Part shown: positions 17,102-26,416 of the stretch, in pieces | Layout of the letters: each line of letters begins with the position of its first letter | Numbering within the stretch: the stretch's first letter is position 1 | From: Bin55 sp963664665 | GTDB lineage: Bacteria > Pseudomonadota > Gammaproteobacteria > Pseudomonadales > Azotimanducaceae | Reading direction: 5' to 3' | Assembly: GCA_963664665.2 (NCBI GenBank) | Contig: CAXXMH010000004.1 | Coordinates: 496,001 to 560,000, forward strand | DNA length: 64,000 bases | Notes under the pieces: model-generated | Seen by the model: only the letters and a program-made list of their open reading frames with translations | Database searches by the model: none | Told to the model about the DNA's origin: nothing | Position numbers and translations under genes: made by a program

Positions 17102-18361
17102 ATGACTACTAACATAGGTACGCTTGAACTGGCTCGTCGCGCCAAGGCGACGAGCAGAATACTTGCGACCGCCCCTACAGCACAGCGAAATACCGCCATT
17201 CGTGCTATCGCAAGGATTGTCCGCGAAGAACGCATTGCTATTGCCGGATCGAATGTGGAGGATTTGGCCCAGGCAAAACATAACGGTGTGTCTCAGCCTC
17301 TTCAAGATCGGTTGCGACTTGGCGAAAAAGACATTGAAAGGATGTGTATCGCGGCTGAAGCAGTCGCGTCACTACCAGATCCAATCGGCGAGGTTACCGG
17401 TTTAACCCAGCAACCATCCGGAATTCGGGTGGGTCGGATGCGCATTCCATTGGGAGTGCTCGGAATGATTTACGAGTCAAGGCCGAATGTCACGTTAGAG
17501 GCGGCGTCTTTAGGTATCAAATCGGGGAACGCATGCGTTCTACGAGGAGGATCAGAAGCAATTCGTAGTAATTGTGCGATTGCGGATTGCGTGTCACGAG
17601 GCTTGGAAGAAGCAGGATTGCCCGCATCTGTTGTACAGCTGGTACGAACGACCGACCGCGCTGCGGTAGGCGAAATGCTGGCGGCAGATGAATTTATCGA
17701 TCTGATCATACCCCGCGGAGGGAAAGGACTAATAGAACGTGTAAGCCATGAATCCGCGATTCCTGTATTGAAGCATCTTGACGGTATTTGCCATGTATAC
17801 ATTGACGATACTGCAGACGTTGATATGGCGATAGATATTGCAATTAACTCGAAAGCTGAGAAATATGCTGTCTGTAATGCTGCGGAAACTATCTTAGTAA
17901 GTGCAAGAAAAGCACCAGAAATCCTTCCAAGGTTGATTCATCAATTCGACGATTTAGGAGTTGAAGCTCGCGGCTGTAAGAGAACCCGCACAATCATGCC
18001 GAATGTTGTGTCCGCAACCGAGGAAGATTGGGGTGAAGAGTACCTAGATGCGATTGTCGCAGTAAAGGTTGTTGATGATTTAGAAGAAGCGATCGCGCAC
18101 ATTGATCATTTCGGTTCAGGACATACCGATACGATCGTCGCTACGGACATTAATACGGCGCAACAATTTGTAAATCGAGTGGATTCTGCGACGGTGATGG
18201 TGAACACGTCCACCCAATTCGCTGACGGTTTTGAATTTGGTCTAGGAGCGGAGATAGGGATTTCGACCGATAAGCTTCATGCCCGCGGTCCAGTTGGTCT
18301 TGAAGGTCTGACGACGCAGAAATTCGTGGTTTACAGTGACGGAGCGATTCGGCATCGTTGA
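17102..18361 (+). CDS. proA: Gamma-glutamyl phosphate reductase (proline synthesis)
   Basis: A 419-residue ProA, which reduces gamma-glutamyl phosphate to glutamate semialdehyde with NADPH in proline biosynthesis. Visible family segments are IRVGRMRIPLGVLGMIYESRPNVT, VLRGGSEA, LIIPRGGKGLI, VLKHLDGICHVYID and YAVCNAAETILV with the probable catalytic C258. proB is not adjacent. It heads a long same-strand block whose next gene, nadD, overlaps its end by 26 bp. There is no ribosome binding site; see the -10 box feature. Confidence 0.97.
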   Translation: MTTNIGTLELARRAKATSRILATAPTAQRNTAIRAIARIVREERIAIAGSNVEDLAQAKHNGVSQPLQDRLRLGEKDIERMCIAAEAVASLPDPIGEVTGLTQQPSGIRVGRMRIPLGVLGMIYESRPNVTLEAASLGIKSGNACVLRGGSEAIRSNCAIADCVSRGLEEAGLPASVVQLVRTTDRAAVGEMLAADEFIDLIIPRGGKGLIERVSHESAIPVLKHLDGICHVYIDDTADVDMAIDIAINSKAEKYAVCNAAETILVSARKAPEILPRLIHQFDDLGVEARGCKRTRTIMPNVVSATEEDWGEEYLDAIVAVKVVDDLEEAIAHIDHFGSGHTDTIVATDINTAQQFVNRVDSATVMVNTSTQFADGFEFGLGAEIGISTDKLHARGPVGLEGLTTQKFVVYSDGAIRHR

Positions 18362-18971
18362 AAAAACCGTCGTGTTTGGCGGTACCTTTGACCCAGTCCA
18401 TCGAGGTCACATTACAGCCGCGAAATCTGTGTCCAAGTTACTCGGCGACATACCGGTGCGCATGATGCTTGCGGGGAAGCCACGCTTACGTGACAGTGCT
18501 CCCGTGTTAATTCAACACCGATGGCACATGCTCCAGCTGGCTTGTGCTGGCGAAGTTAACCTAATTCCGGACAACACCGAGATTCAAACGGACGTCGAGA
18601 CCCATACGATTGATACCGTCGAGATTCTAGGTGGCGAACGCAAAAAGCCGGTGATATTGGCACTCGGTGACGACGCTGCCACACATCTACGATGTTGGGT
18701 TCGCTACGAATCCATTCGCGATAAAACGAGCATCATCATTCTTAAGCGCACGAACGCATCTCTGCGGTCGGTTTACCATGATTTTGAATTAGTTGATGTG
18801 CCGAATGATCTGTTCGTCAAAGCCGGTCGAATATATGTTTCTGCGGATCCGGTTGTAGAGATATCCGCTTCAACCGTTAGGGACCATATTCGGCAACGGA
18901 AATCAGTCGATCGTTGGATTCATCCAGCGGTTTACGCTTATATAATCGATACGCATCTTTACCAAACGTGA
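18336..18971 (+). CDS. nadD: Nicotinate-nucleotide adenylyltransferase
   Basis: A 211-residue NadD making deamido-NAD from nicotinate mononucleotide and ATP. It carries VVFGGTFDPVHRGH with the HxGH nucleotidyltransferase motif at about residues 22-25 and the C-terminal ISASTVRDHIRQ (ISSTxVR) motif. A GTG at 18336 overlapping the end of proA is used; a second GTG at 18372 would cut into the nucleotide-binding loop. The place before rsfS is the standard gammaproteobacterial order. Confidence 0.93.
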   Translation: MTERFGIVEKTVVFGGTFDPVHRGHITAAKSVSKLLGDIPVRMMLAGKPRLRDSAPVLIQHRWHMLQLACAGEVNLIPDNTEIQTDVETHTIDTVEILGGERKKPVILALGDDAATHLRCWVRYESIRDKTSIIILKRTNASLRSVYHDFELVDVPNDLFVKAGRIYVSADPVVEISASTVRDHIRQRKSVDRWIHPAVYAYIIDTHLYQT

Positions 18972-19327
18972 AATCGTATTTGAGGACCGCGGATTTTTCT
19001 ACCTCACAAGTTTTAGAAACCCTTAATGATCTAAAGGCTCAGGACGTCAGTACACTCGACGTCCGTGCTCAATCATCTTTTACCGACTTCATGGTCATAT
19101 CCACTGGTACGTCTCGTCGCCATGTCAACGCGATCGTGGATGCTGTTGTCCTGGATGCGAAGCACCGAGGTACGCGTGTACTGGGCATTGAGGGTCAGAA
19201 ATCAGGTGAATGGGTGTTAATCGACCTAGGTGATGTGGTGGTGCACGTCATGCAGCGAGATGCGCGTGACTTCTACGACTTAGAACGCCTGTGGGGAATC
19301 GGTGTCGAACAACAAGAGGCGATTTGA
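18968..19327 (+). CDS. rsfS: Ribosomal silencing factor RsfS
   Basis: A 119-residue RsfS/Iojap protein that binds uL14 and blocks subunit joining in starvation. Family signature: DVRAQSSFTDFMVISTGTSRRHVNAIVD, GQKSGEWVLIDLGDVVVHVM and YDLERLWG. The start is GTG 18968, whose last bases form the nadD stop (GTGA, four-base overlap). The frame extends upstream into nadD without conserved sequence, so the longer version is rejected. Confidence 0.94.
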   Translation: MKSYLRTADFSTSQVLETLNDLKAQDVSTLDVRAQSSFTDFMVISTGTSRRHVNAIVDAVVLDAKHRGTRVLGIEGQKSGEWVLIDLGDVVVHVMQRDARDFYDLERLWGIGVEQQEAI

Positions 19328-19752
19328 AATTCCGCCTTCTGGTGTTTGGCAAAGCGCCTTCCTGGGTAGAAGATGGCGTCAGCGAATACAGCAAACGCGT
19401 ACCTAATCTCCTTCTAGAACATATTCCTGGGAGTCCCGTCAGGAGCCGGATAAAACGGATGGTGGCAGCATGCGGAAGTCGCTCCTTGAAAATTTATCTG
19501 GACAAATCCGGAAAGAGTTTTACCAGTGAATCGTTGGCTCGAAGATGCGCGGCGTGGGAGCGTCAAGGCAAGGACGTGTGCCTACTAATTGGTGACGATA
19601 AGGGTTTTACCGCGGAAGATCTGACTCAAGCCGATTTGGTCTGGTCGCTTTCACCACTTACATTGCCGCATCAATTGACACGCGTCTTGGTCTGCGAGCA
19701 GATCTATCGAGCTCGATCCATGAATGCTGGTCATGCATATCACCGCTCATGA
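19324..19752 (+). CDS. rlmH: 23S rRNA pseudouridine-1915 N3-methyltransferase RlmH
   Basis: A 142-residue SPOUT methyltransferase. The start is TTG 19324, overlapping the rsfS stop (TTGA), giving MKFRLLVFGKAP. The C-terminal knot is present (WSLSPLTLPHQLTRVLVCEQIYRARSM). Two usually rigid motifs deviate: the SAM loop IGGxxG reads IGDDKG, and the terminal NHPYHR reads GHAYHR. The protein is also slightly short (about 155 residues is typical). Synteny supports the assignment; activity could be altered. Confidence 0.88.
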   Translation: MKFRLLVFGKAPSWVEDGVSEYSKRVPNLLLEHIPGSPVRSRIKRMVAACGSRSLKIYLDKSGKSFTSESLARRCAAWERQGKDVCLLIGDDKGFTAEDLTQADLVWSLSPLTLPHQLTRVLVCEQIYRARSMNAGHAYHRS

Positions 19753-21668
19753 TCGATTCAGTTAGCAGCAGCAAGAACAACAATACTGGCGAACTCCGTT
19801 CGTTTGGCGACCGAGTGCTGATTTTGGTCGTCCTGGGATTTCTATTGCTACTGATCGTGCTCGGTCGATTGGTCTATCTTCAGATCTATAACCACGAGGC
19901 GTACCAGACACAATCGCTCAACAATCGAATTCAGATTCAAGCAATCGCGCCGCCTCGCGGACTGATCTTCGACACAAATGGCAGGCTTCTTGCCGACAAT
20001 CGCCAGATTCTTTCGTTGGCGTTTGTTCCGGATCGGGTCGATGATGTCAACATGCTTTTCGACCGGCTCAGCAAGCTGATCGAACTGAACCCCGGGGAAT
20101 TGCGGGCACTTGAAGAGCTAGTTCGTGGCCGACCAAAGCACGATCCGATCGTTTTAAAACGTGACCTGACAGATGAGGAGCAAGCGCAACTTGCTGTGAA
20201 TCGACATGACCTTGGCGGTGTGGTCGTGACGTACGAAACGATCCGACACTATCTGTATGGCGAGAAATTCGTTCATGCGATTGGCACGGTGCGTCGCATC
20301 GCGAAGGAGGACCTGGACTCACTCGACAGAGTCAACTATCGCGCAACTCAATTTATCGGCGGCACCGGTGTCGAGCGATTCTACGAGAGTTCCTTACATG
20401 GTTCCGTAGGTTCGCGTTCGGTCGAAGTTGATGCGAGCGGTCGACCTACGCGGGAACAACCTGAGGACCTGACCCCTCCGATTCGAGGAGCTTCACTAAC
20501 GCTTTACATTGACAGCGCATTGCAGTTAGCGGCCGACGCAGCGTTGGGCGACCGTCGTGGTGCGATCGTTGCGATTGATCCAAAAACCGGTGGCATATTG
20601 GCGATGGTGAGTAAACCTGCGTACGACCCGAATCGAGTGCTATCGGGCATGAACGTCGACGAGTTTAACGCCATGTACGCGCTTCGCGACAAACCAATGT
20701 TCAATCGCGCCGTACAGGGCACGTACGCGCCAGGATCGACGTTTAAGCCCGTTGTAGGAATGGCGGCTCTGAGCGAGAAAGTCACCACATGGGACGAGGT
20801 CGTCGTGGATGGAGGCAATTTCAGGTTGCCTGGATCGAGACAAGTGTACCGGAGCTGGAACCGAACGAGCACGTCGCCTGGCGGTCATGGGCGCGTCGAC
20901 ATGCACCGGGCGATCTATCGTTCATCCAACGTGTACTTCTACACGATTGGCAGTCAACTGGATGTTGATGTCCTAGGAGTCTTCGCGTCCCAGCGCTTCG
21001 GAATTGGAAGACGCACGACTTACGACCTGCACGAGACGACAACCGGTGTATTGCCGTCCCGCGAATGGAAGGAATCAACCTACGGCGAACCGTGGTATCC
21101 AGGCGATTCGGTCATCCTTGGGATAGGACAGGGCTACCTCTCACTGACGCCGCTGCAACTGGCGACGGTGGCAACGGTATTTGCGAATCGAGGCGCTTGG
21201 GTGCAACCTCGTATGTTGAAGCGATCGGATCGGTACTTAGTTGAAGTTGAGGAAGCTCCCGTCGCTCGAAGCGCGATGCTTGAACCAGCCGAAATGGCAG
21301 AGCATTGGGAACGGATGGCACTTGCGATGAGTGCCGTCGTGCACCGGGGAAACCAGGGATATGACCAAAACGGTACCGCGTGGGCTTACATAGGCATAGA
21401 TATTCCCTACACGATGGCGGGTAAATCAGGCACCGCGCAGGTAATCGAGTCTACGCGGGAGGGTGAGGAGATCGATGATGAGGACCGTGACGAATACGAA
21501 CGCAATCATGCATTGTTTATTGCGTTCGCGCCTTTGATGGATCCGGAAATCGCGGTCGCGGTCGTCATCGAGAACGGCGGCGGCGGCTCTAAGGAGGCTG
21601 GACCAGTCGCGCGTGCGGTTATTGATGCGAAATTGCACCCGTCGTCCGTGGTAGCGCAACGTGACTGA
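19749..21668 (+). CDS. mrdA: Penicillin-binding protein 2 (elongasome transpeptidase)
   Basis: A 639-residue class B PBP. A cytoplasmic N-terminus and one transmembrane helix (VLILVVLGFLLLLIVLGRLVY) precede the dimerisation domain (APPRGLIFDTNGRLLADN). The transpeptidase motifs are S330-T-F-K333 in APGSTFKP, SSN in YRSSNVYF, and K559SGT562 in AGKSGTAQV. It crosslinks peptidoglycan during lateral growth with RodA. Its ATG overlaps the rlmH stop by four bases (ATGA), so translational coupling is likely. Confidence 0.96.
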   Translation: MIDSVSSSKNNNTGELRSFGDRVLILVVLGFLLLLIVLGRLVYLQIYNHEAYQTQSLNNRIQIQAIAPPRGLIFDTNGRLLADNRQILSLAFVPDRVDDVNMLFDRLSKLIELNPGELRALEELVRGRPKHDPIVLKRDLTDEEQAQLAVNRHDLGGVVVTYETIRHYLYGEKFVHAIGTVRRIAKEDLDSLDRVNYRATQFIGGTGVERFYESSLHGSVGSRSVEVDASGRPTREQPEDLTPPIRGASLTLYIDSALQLAADAALGDRRGAIVAIDPKTGGILAMVSKPAYDPNRVLSGMNVDEFNAMYALRDKPMFNRAVQGTYAPGSTFKPVVGMAALSEKVTTWDEVVVDGGNFRLPGSRQVYRSWNRTSTSPGGHGRVDMHRAIYRSSNVYFYTIGSQLDVDVLGVFASQRFGIGRRTTYDLHETTTGVLPSREWKESTYGEPWYPGDSVILGIGQGYLSLTPLQLATVATVFANRGAWVQPRMLKRSDRYLVEVEEAPVARSAMLEPAEMAEHWERMALAMSAVVHRGNQGYDQNGTAWAYIGIDIPYTMAGKSGTAQVIESTREGEEIDDEDRDEYERNHALFIAFAPLMDPEIAVAVVIENGGGGSKEAGPVARAVIDAKLHPSSVVAQRD

Positions 21669-22773
21669 AATACCCCATCCCGTTATTCGCAACACGCGAT
21701 GGATCAATCGGATTTACAGCGCTCACGTTGATCCTTGGCTAGTTCTAGGTATCGTACTCGTGCTGGCACTCGGTTTGACGGTCATGAGTGGCACGTTAGG
21801 GCACGCTCCGAGCATGCTGTTGCGACACGTTTTTCTGATCTTCGTCGGTGTGACCGCCTTAATTGTGATGGCTCAGATTCCGGAACACACCTACGTAGGT
21901 CTAGCGCCATTCGCGTATTTAGGTTCGGTCGCTCTCCTGGTATACGCGCTGTTTTTCGGCGATGAAGCCAAAGGTGCGATGCGGTGGATCGATTGGCCAC
22001 TGGTGCCACGTTTTCAACCGTCAGAGATATTGAAAGTCACTTTGCCATTGTCGCTGGCGTGGTACCTGCACGACAAGCCGGCTCCTCTCCGTATCTCCGA
22101 CCTAGTGGTTTGTTTGGTCATCATCGGCATTCCAGTTGGCTGTGTATTCGCCCAACCCGATTTTGGCACCACCGTGTTGGTCACGACAGCATGTTTGTGC
22201 GTCGTGTTTCTGGCGGGTTTGCGGTGGCGTTGGATTCTGGCTGCCATGGGTCTTAGCGTGGTCGGATTCATAGTTGCGTGGCGTGTACTACTCAACGAAT
22301 ATCAGATCCAACGGATCATGACGTTTCTTGATCCCGACCGGAATCCGTTGGGGGCGGGATGGAACATCATCCAATCGAAGATCGCGCTGGGTTCGGGTGG
22401 TGCGACAGGGAAGGGCTTAGGCGAAGGAACGCAGAGTCAACTTAGTTTTCTACCCGAAGGTCATACCGACTTCATGCTTGCGGTAATTGGCGAGGAACTT
22501 GGATTTGTCGGTGTCGCCTCGCTACTGACCTTCTTTTTCTTCATCTTCGCGCGCGGTATGACAATGAGTCGCAATTCTCCGACGCGATTTGGTCGATTAG
22601 CCAGCGCCGGATTTCTAATGATGTTCTTTGGCTACATGCTTACAAACGTCATGATGGTGTCTGGTCTGCTTCCGGTCGTTGGTGTACCTTTACCATTAGT
22701 TAGTTATGGTGGCACGTCGGTCATCACCATACTAGCAGGGTTCGGGGTAGTTACTGCCCTCCGCGGACGATAG
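21661..22773 (+). CDS. rodA: Peptidoglycan glycosyltransferase RodA
   Basis: A 370-residue SEDS-family polymerase with about ten transmembrane helices, partner of PBP2. Signature segments: FQPSEILKVTLPLSLAWYL, QPDFGTTVLV, GAGWNIIQSKIALGSGGATGKG (residues around 230-250), LPEGHTDFMLAVIGEELGFVG and PLPLVSYGGTSVI. GTG start at 21661 overlaps mrdA by eight bases. Confidence 0.96.
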   Translation: MTEIPHPVIRNTRWINRIYSAHVDPWLVLGIVLVLALGLTVMSGTLGHAPSMLLRHVFLIFVGVTALIVMAQIPEHTYVGLAPFAYLGSVALLVYALFFGDEAKGAMRWIDWPLVPRFQPSEILKVTLPLSLAWYLHDKPAPLRISDLVVCLVIIGIPVGCVFAQPDFGTTVLVTTACLCVVFLAGLRWRWILAAMGLSVVGFIVAWRVLLNEYQIQRIMTFLDPDRNPLGAGWNIIQSKIALGSGGATGKGLGEGTQSQLSFLPEGHTDFMLAVIGEELGFVGVASLLTFFFFIFARGMTMSRNSPTRFGRLASAGFLMMFFGYMLTNVMMVSGLLPVVGVPLPLVSYGGTSVITILAGFGVVTALRGR

Positions 22774-22815
22774 AACGTCCGATCAGGACGACTCAAGAGC
22801 AAGGATCGCTTTTAA

Positions 22816-23856
22816 ATGAATATCAAACAGGTTGCGTGCTGTTCGCTATTGGGATTTGCGTCGCTGATTTCCGGTGGGGACTATTCCGATCGAACTGACG
22901 TTGACGAATTTATCGCGTCCATGGTTGCTGATCATGGTTTCGATGCGGTTGCTGTCCGAGACGTGCTCGATCAAGCAGTCTATCAGCAAAGCATCATTGA
23001 TGCGATTACTCGACCTGCGGAGAAAAAACCTTGGATTTGGTATCGGGGGATTTTCGTTACGACTAAACGCATCGAAGATGGCGTTCAGTTCGCGCGTGAC
23101 AACTGGGAGACACTAAAACGAGCTGAAGCGGAATTCGGCGTCCCGATCGAAGTGATCGTCGCGATTATCGGCGTCGAGACTAACTATGGTCAGAATATGG
23201 GGAGCTATCGCGTACTTGATGCATTAGCGACGTTAGGTTTCGACTATCCTGCGCGAGCCAAATTTTTCCGGAGTCAGCTTGAGGAATTTCTAATCCTGAG
23301 CTGTGAGGAACGCGTAAAACCGTTCGATGCGAGTGACGCATGTCATCGTGAAGAGGCTGGTGGGACGCTTGGCACAGACGTCACGATCGGCGATTTAGTC
23401 GGATCATACGCTGGCGCAATGGGATACGGTCAGTTCATACCGTCTAGCTACCGTAATTTTGCTATCGACTTCGATGGCGACGGTGCACGTGACATTTGGG
23501 GAAACGTCGTGGATGCGATAGGAAGTGTCGCGGCGTATTTCAATGATCATGGTTGGGAGGCTGGTGAACCTGTGATTGCGCTCGTTGGCATGAATGAATC
23601 AAACGGACAAATCAGTGAGCTAGCGAACGAATCGCTAATTCCGACGAAGACCGTCGCAGAATGGAAAGCGCTCGGGATAGAGACACAAGATGATCGTGAT
23701 GACGTGTACGCATCTGTCTTCAGGTTCGAAACTGAAGACGCGACTAGCTACTACCTCGGCTACCATAATTTTTACGTGATCACGCGTTACAACATCAGTC
23801 GGCTATACGCGAAGGCGGTCGTCGAGATTGCTGATGGAATCGCGGAGCGGCTGTGA
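22816..23856 (+). CDS. mltB: Lytic murein transglycosylase B
   Basis: A 346-residue MltB/Slt35-type lytic transglycosylase. The catalytic glutamate is E121 in IIGVETNYGQNMGSYRVLDALATL, followed by GAMGYGQFIPSSYRNFAIDFDGDG, where the acidic stretch resembles the Ca-binding EF-hand of Slt35. An N-terminal signal peptide is present, but the usual lipobox is not clear (SLISGGDY), so it may be periplasmic rather than lipid-anchored. It sits in the rodA-mltB-rlpA-dacA order typical of gammaproteobacteria. Confidence 0.94.
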   Translation: MNIKQVACCSLLGFASLISGGDYSDRTDVDEFIASMVADHGFDAVAVRDVLDQAVYQQSIIDAITRPAEKKPWIWYRGIFVTTKRIEDGVQFARDNWETLKRAEAEFGVPIEVIVAIIGVETNYGQNMGSYRVLDALATLGFDYPARAKFFRSQLEEFLILSCEERVKPFDASDACHREEAGGTLGTDVTIGDLVGSYAGAMGYGQFIPSSYRNFAIDFDGDGARDIWGNVVDAIGSVAAYFNDHGWEAGEPVIALVGMNESNGQISELANESLIPTKTVAEWKALGIETQDDRDDVYASVFRFETEDATSYYLGYHNFYVITRYNISRLYAKAVVEIADGIAERL

Positions 23857-24614
23857 GGGAATCGCTGCTCGCGATCATTACTTGCGGCGTCCTAACAGGT
23901 TGCGGGTCACTCAGTCCTCCGGTCATCGTTGTGGAGGCGCCTCCAGTCGTAGAACCGCCACCGACCGCTGAGCCTGTCTGGTATCCAGAACCGGTCGTGC
24001 GATGGACGACCATGAATCTGAGAGGCAATGGCCGATATCAAGTAGGTGACCGATCCTACAGTTCTTGGCGTCCGATCGACTATTACGTGGCAGAAGGCGA
24101 AGCGTCGTGGCGCGACGAAAGGTTTGATGAGCGATTGTCGCTGAATGGCGTCCCGTTTGAAAACGATGCGCTAACCGTCGCACACCGTTACCTTCCGATT
24201 CCGTCCTTTCTACGGGTGACAAACCTGGCAAACGGAGAACAAACGATCGTTCGGGTAATAGATCGCGGTCCTTTTCGGTCGAACGAGTTGTTAGATGTTT
24301 CACGTGCGACGGCAAAACGACTTGGTTTTGGCGATGTTGCGACCCGACCTGTCCGTATTGAATTGGTCACCGAACCAAGTGAGAAGTACGTATTGGAAAC
24401 GAATTACGTTTATGGCAAAGATGCGGCAGTCTCGCTGGTCAGTCATCTTGTCAAACTAAATCTCGGCCACTTACGCACGATGATCATTCCACACCAGTAT
24501 GAGAATCGATATCGCGTGAAAATTGGCGACTTCGCGTCACTTGATGACGCGAACCATGTCGCGAACTGGTTGTCAACGAATCTACAGATTGGATCTTCAT
24601 TACTTAGGGAGTAA
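23853..24614 (+). CDS. rlpA: RlpA-like septal lytic transglycosylase (DPBB + SPOR)
   Basis: A 253-residue lipoprotein. GTG start overlaps the mltB stop; lipobox LTGCGS at about residues 15-20. A proline-rich linker leads to a double-psi beta-barrel domain (ALTVAHRYLPIPSFLRVTN, IVRVIDRGPFRSNELLDVS with the catalytic Asp region), then a C-terminal SPOR-like segment (about 190-253) that binds denuded septal glycan. The start of the barrel (EGEASWRDERFDERLSLNG) lacks the usual SYYG/ToGxxTANGE form, so this is a divergent RlpA. Confidence 0.88.
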   Translation: MRESLLAIITCGVLTGCGSLSPPVIVVEAPPVVEPPPTAEPVWYPEPVVRWTTMNLRGNGRYQVGDRSYSSWRPIDYYVAEGEASWRDERFDERLSLNGVPFENDALTVAHRYLPIPSFLRVTNLANGEQTIVRVIDRGPFRSNELLDVSRATAKRLGFGDVATRPVRIELVTEPSEKYVLETNYVYGKDAAVSLVSHLVKLNLGHLRTMIIPHQYENRYRVKIGDFASLDDANHVANWLSTNLQIGSSLLRE

Positions 24615-24617
24615 AGA

Positions 24618-25802
24618 GTGAACGTAATGCGTCTGATTGCGCTTACCGTATTAGGACTATTAGGTCAGGGTGCGCTCGCCCAGATGATCTTGCCGCCACC
24701 ACCGTCGATCGCAGCGAGTGGTTATGTCTTAATGGACGCTGAAACGCACACGATCCTACTAGAACACAATAGCCGAGAGAAACTACCACCCGCGAGCTTG
24801 ACAAAAGTCATGACGAGTTATGTTGCGGCATCCGAAATAGCAACAGGTTCGGTTGCGCTCGACGATGACGTTGTCGTCAGCGAGAATGCGTGGCGCGCGG
24901 TAGGGTCGCGGATGTTTATCGATCCGAACTCGACGGTCAAGTTTTCGGATTTGTTGCGAGGCGTGATTATCCAGTCTGGTAATGACGCAAGCGTGGCTGT
25001 CGCCGAACACGTTGCAGGTTCGGAGCAGCAATTTTCTGTGATGATGAATGAGACAGCCAAGCAGCTCGGTCTCGATGACTCTTACTTCATGAATGCCACC
25101 GGTCTACCGGACGCTGATCACTACATGTCTGCCCGTGATGTTGCCCTCCTGTCAGATGCGTTGATTCGTGACCATCCTGAGCATTACAGGATTTATTCCG
25201 AGCGTGAGTTTGAGTACAACAATATCAAGCAACCGAATCGGAATCGACTACTAACGCTGGACCCTAGCGTAGATGGCGTGAAAACCGGCTACACAGAGGC
25301 AGCCGGGTACTGTTTAGCGGTATCTGCAAAGCGAGATGACATGAGATTGATCAGTGTCGTGATGGGAGCTGCGAGCACGCCGGTACGGACACGGGAGACC
25401 CGGAAATTACTTAGCTATGGATTCAGAAACTATCGTACAGAGGTCCTGCTCGCTAAAGGACAACACGTGACAGATGCGAGAGTTTGGTTCGGAACGACCG
25501 AGCAAGTGCCCATTGGGGTAGGTGAAACAGTTAAGAAGACGATGTTTCAACGATTATTCGATGGCGTTACGCGCGAAGTGATACTGCCCGATCTGATCGA
25601 AGCCCCCATAGAAGCAGGTAAGCAACTGGGTGAGGTACGCTTAGTTGTGGATGAGGAGGAGATCGCGCGAGTGCCTCTCATCGCTCTGGCTGCGGTCGAA
25701 GAGAAAGGAGTTTTCGGTAGAGTCTGGGACAGTGTTCTTCTAATGTTTGAGGATCACCAGGAGCGACCTCAAGCGCCAACGCCAAGCGATGTTGAAAGTT
25801 AG
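24618..25802 (+). CDS. dacA: D-alanyl-D-alanine carboxypeptidase (PBP5/6 type)
   Basis: A 394-residue class C PBP that trims pentapeptides. Signal peptide ends at ALA-Q. Motifs: S60LTK63 in PPASLTKVM, SGN in QSGNDASVAV, and KTG in DGVKTGYTEAAGYC. A C-terminal beta-rich domain and a membrane-facing tail follow. AGGGAG at 24606-24611 supports the GTG start at 24618; an in-frame ATG three codons later is less well spaced. Confidence 0.95.
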   Translation: MNVMRLIALTVLGLLGQGALAQMILPPPPSIAASGYVLMDAETHTILLEHNSREKLPPASLTKVMTSYVAASEIATGSVALDDDVVVSENAWRAVGSRMFIDPNSTVKFSDLLRGVIIQSGNDASVAVAEHVAGSEQQFSVMMNETAKQLGLDDSYFMNATGLPDADHYMSARDVALLSDALIRDHPEHYRIYSEREFEYNNIKQPNRNRLLTLDPSVDGVKTGYTEAAGYCLAVSAKRDDMRLISVVMGAASTPVRTRETRKLLSYGFRNYRTEVLLAKGQHVTDARVWFGTTEQVPIGVGETVKKTMFQRLFDGVTREVILPDLIEAPIEAGKQLGEVRLVVDEEEIARVPLIALAAVEEKGVFGRVWDSVLLMFEDHQERPQAPTPSDVES

Positions 25803-26415
25803 AGATCTAGGGAAAACGGACTACCTGCTGACTTGGGATCGAATGCAGGCGTTCACTTCTGCACGCGACGACCATACTGAAGACGAGCTATGGCTGACGG
25901 AGCATCCTCCCGTCTACACGCTGGGCCAAGCCGGAAAGCGCGAGCATTTTTTACTTGAACCCGATATCCCGATCGTCCACACAGACCGCGGTGGCCAGGT
26001 CACATACCATGGACCTGGCCAGGTTGTCGGGTACGCGCTCGTCGATTTAAAAAGAGCCCGCGTTTCTGTTCACGACTTCGTCTGCATGCTCGAGCAAGCC
26101 ATGATTGATACAGTTGGTGAGTTTCGCGTTAAAGCGCGCCGCTTGGAAGGTAATCCAGGTATCTACGTTGAGGGTCGCAAGATCGGCTCACTTGGATTGC
26201 GGATACGACGAGGGTGCTCGTATCACGGCATCAGCCTCAACGTTGATATGGACTTATCGCCGTTTGACAGTATTGACCCTTGTGGGATCCCTGGCATGAC
26301 AGTGACCCAGCTGACCGAGCTCGATCCGAGTGTCCGTTTGAACGACGCACAACTCGCGTTTGAGAGGTCTTTTTGCGCACTGTTTAACTCTGCGACTGCA
26401 CAGACCGCAGACTAA
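25789..26415 (+). CDS. lipB: Octanoyl-[ACP]:protein N-octanoyltransferase LipB
   Basis: A 208-residue LipB that moves octanoate from ACP to lipoyl domains. Motifs: TDRGGQVTYHGPGQVVGY, RKIGSLGLRIRRGCSYHGISLNVDMDL with the catalytic lysine, and DPCGIPGM with the catalytic cysteine. The start is ATG 25789, which overlaps dacA by 14 bp; the frame extends 14 codons upstream, but that part is not LipB-like. lipA is not downstream; the next gene is convergent. Confidence 0.94.
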   Translation: MLKVRDLGKTDYLLTWDRMQAFTSARDDHTEDELWLTEHPPVYTLGQAGKREHFLLEPDIPIVHTDRGGQVTYHGPGQVVGYALVDLKRARVSVHDFVCMLEQAMIDTVGEFRVKARRLEGNPGIYVEGRKIGSLGLRIRRGCSYHGISLNVDMDLSPFDSIDPCGIPGMTVTQLTELDPSVRLNDAQLAFERSFCALFNSATAQTAD

Positions 26416-26416
26416 T

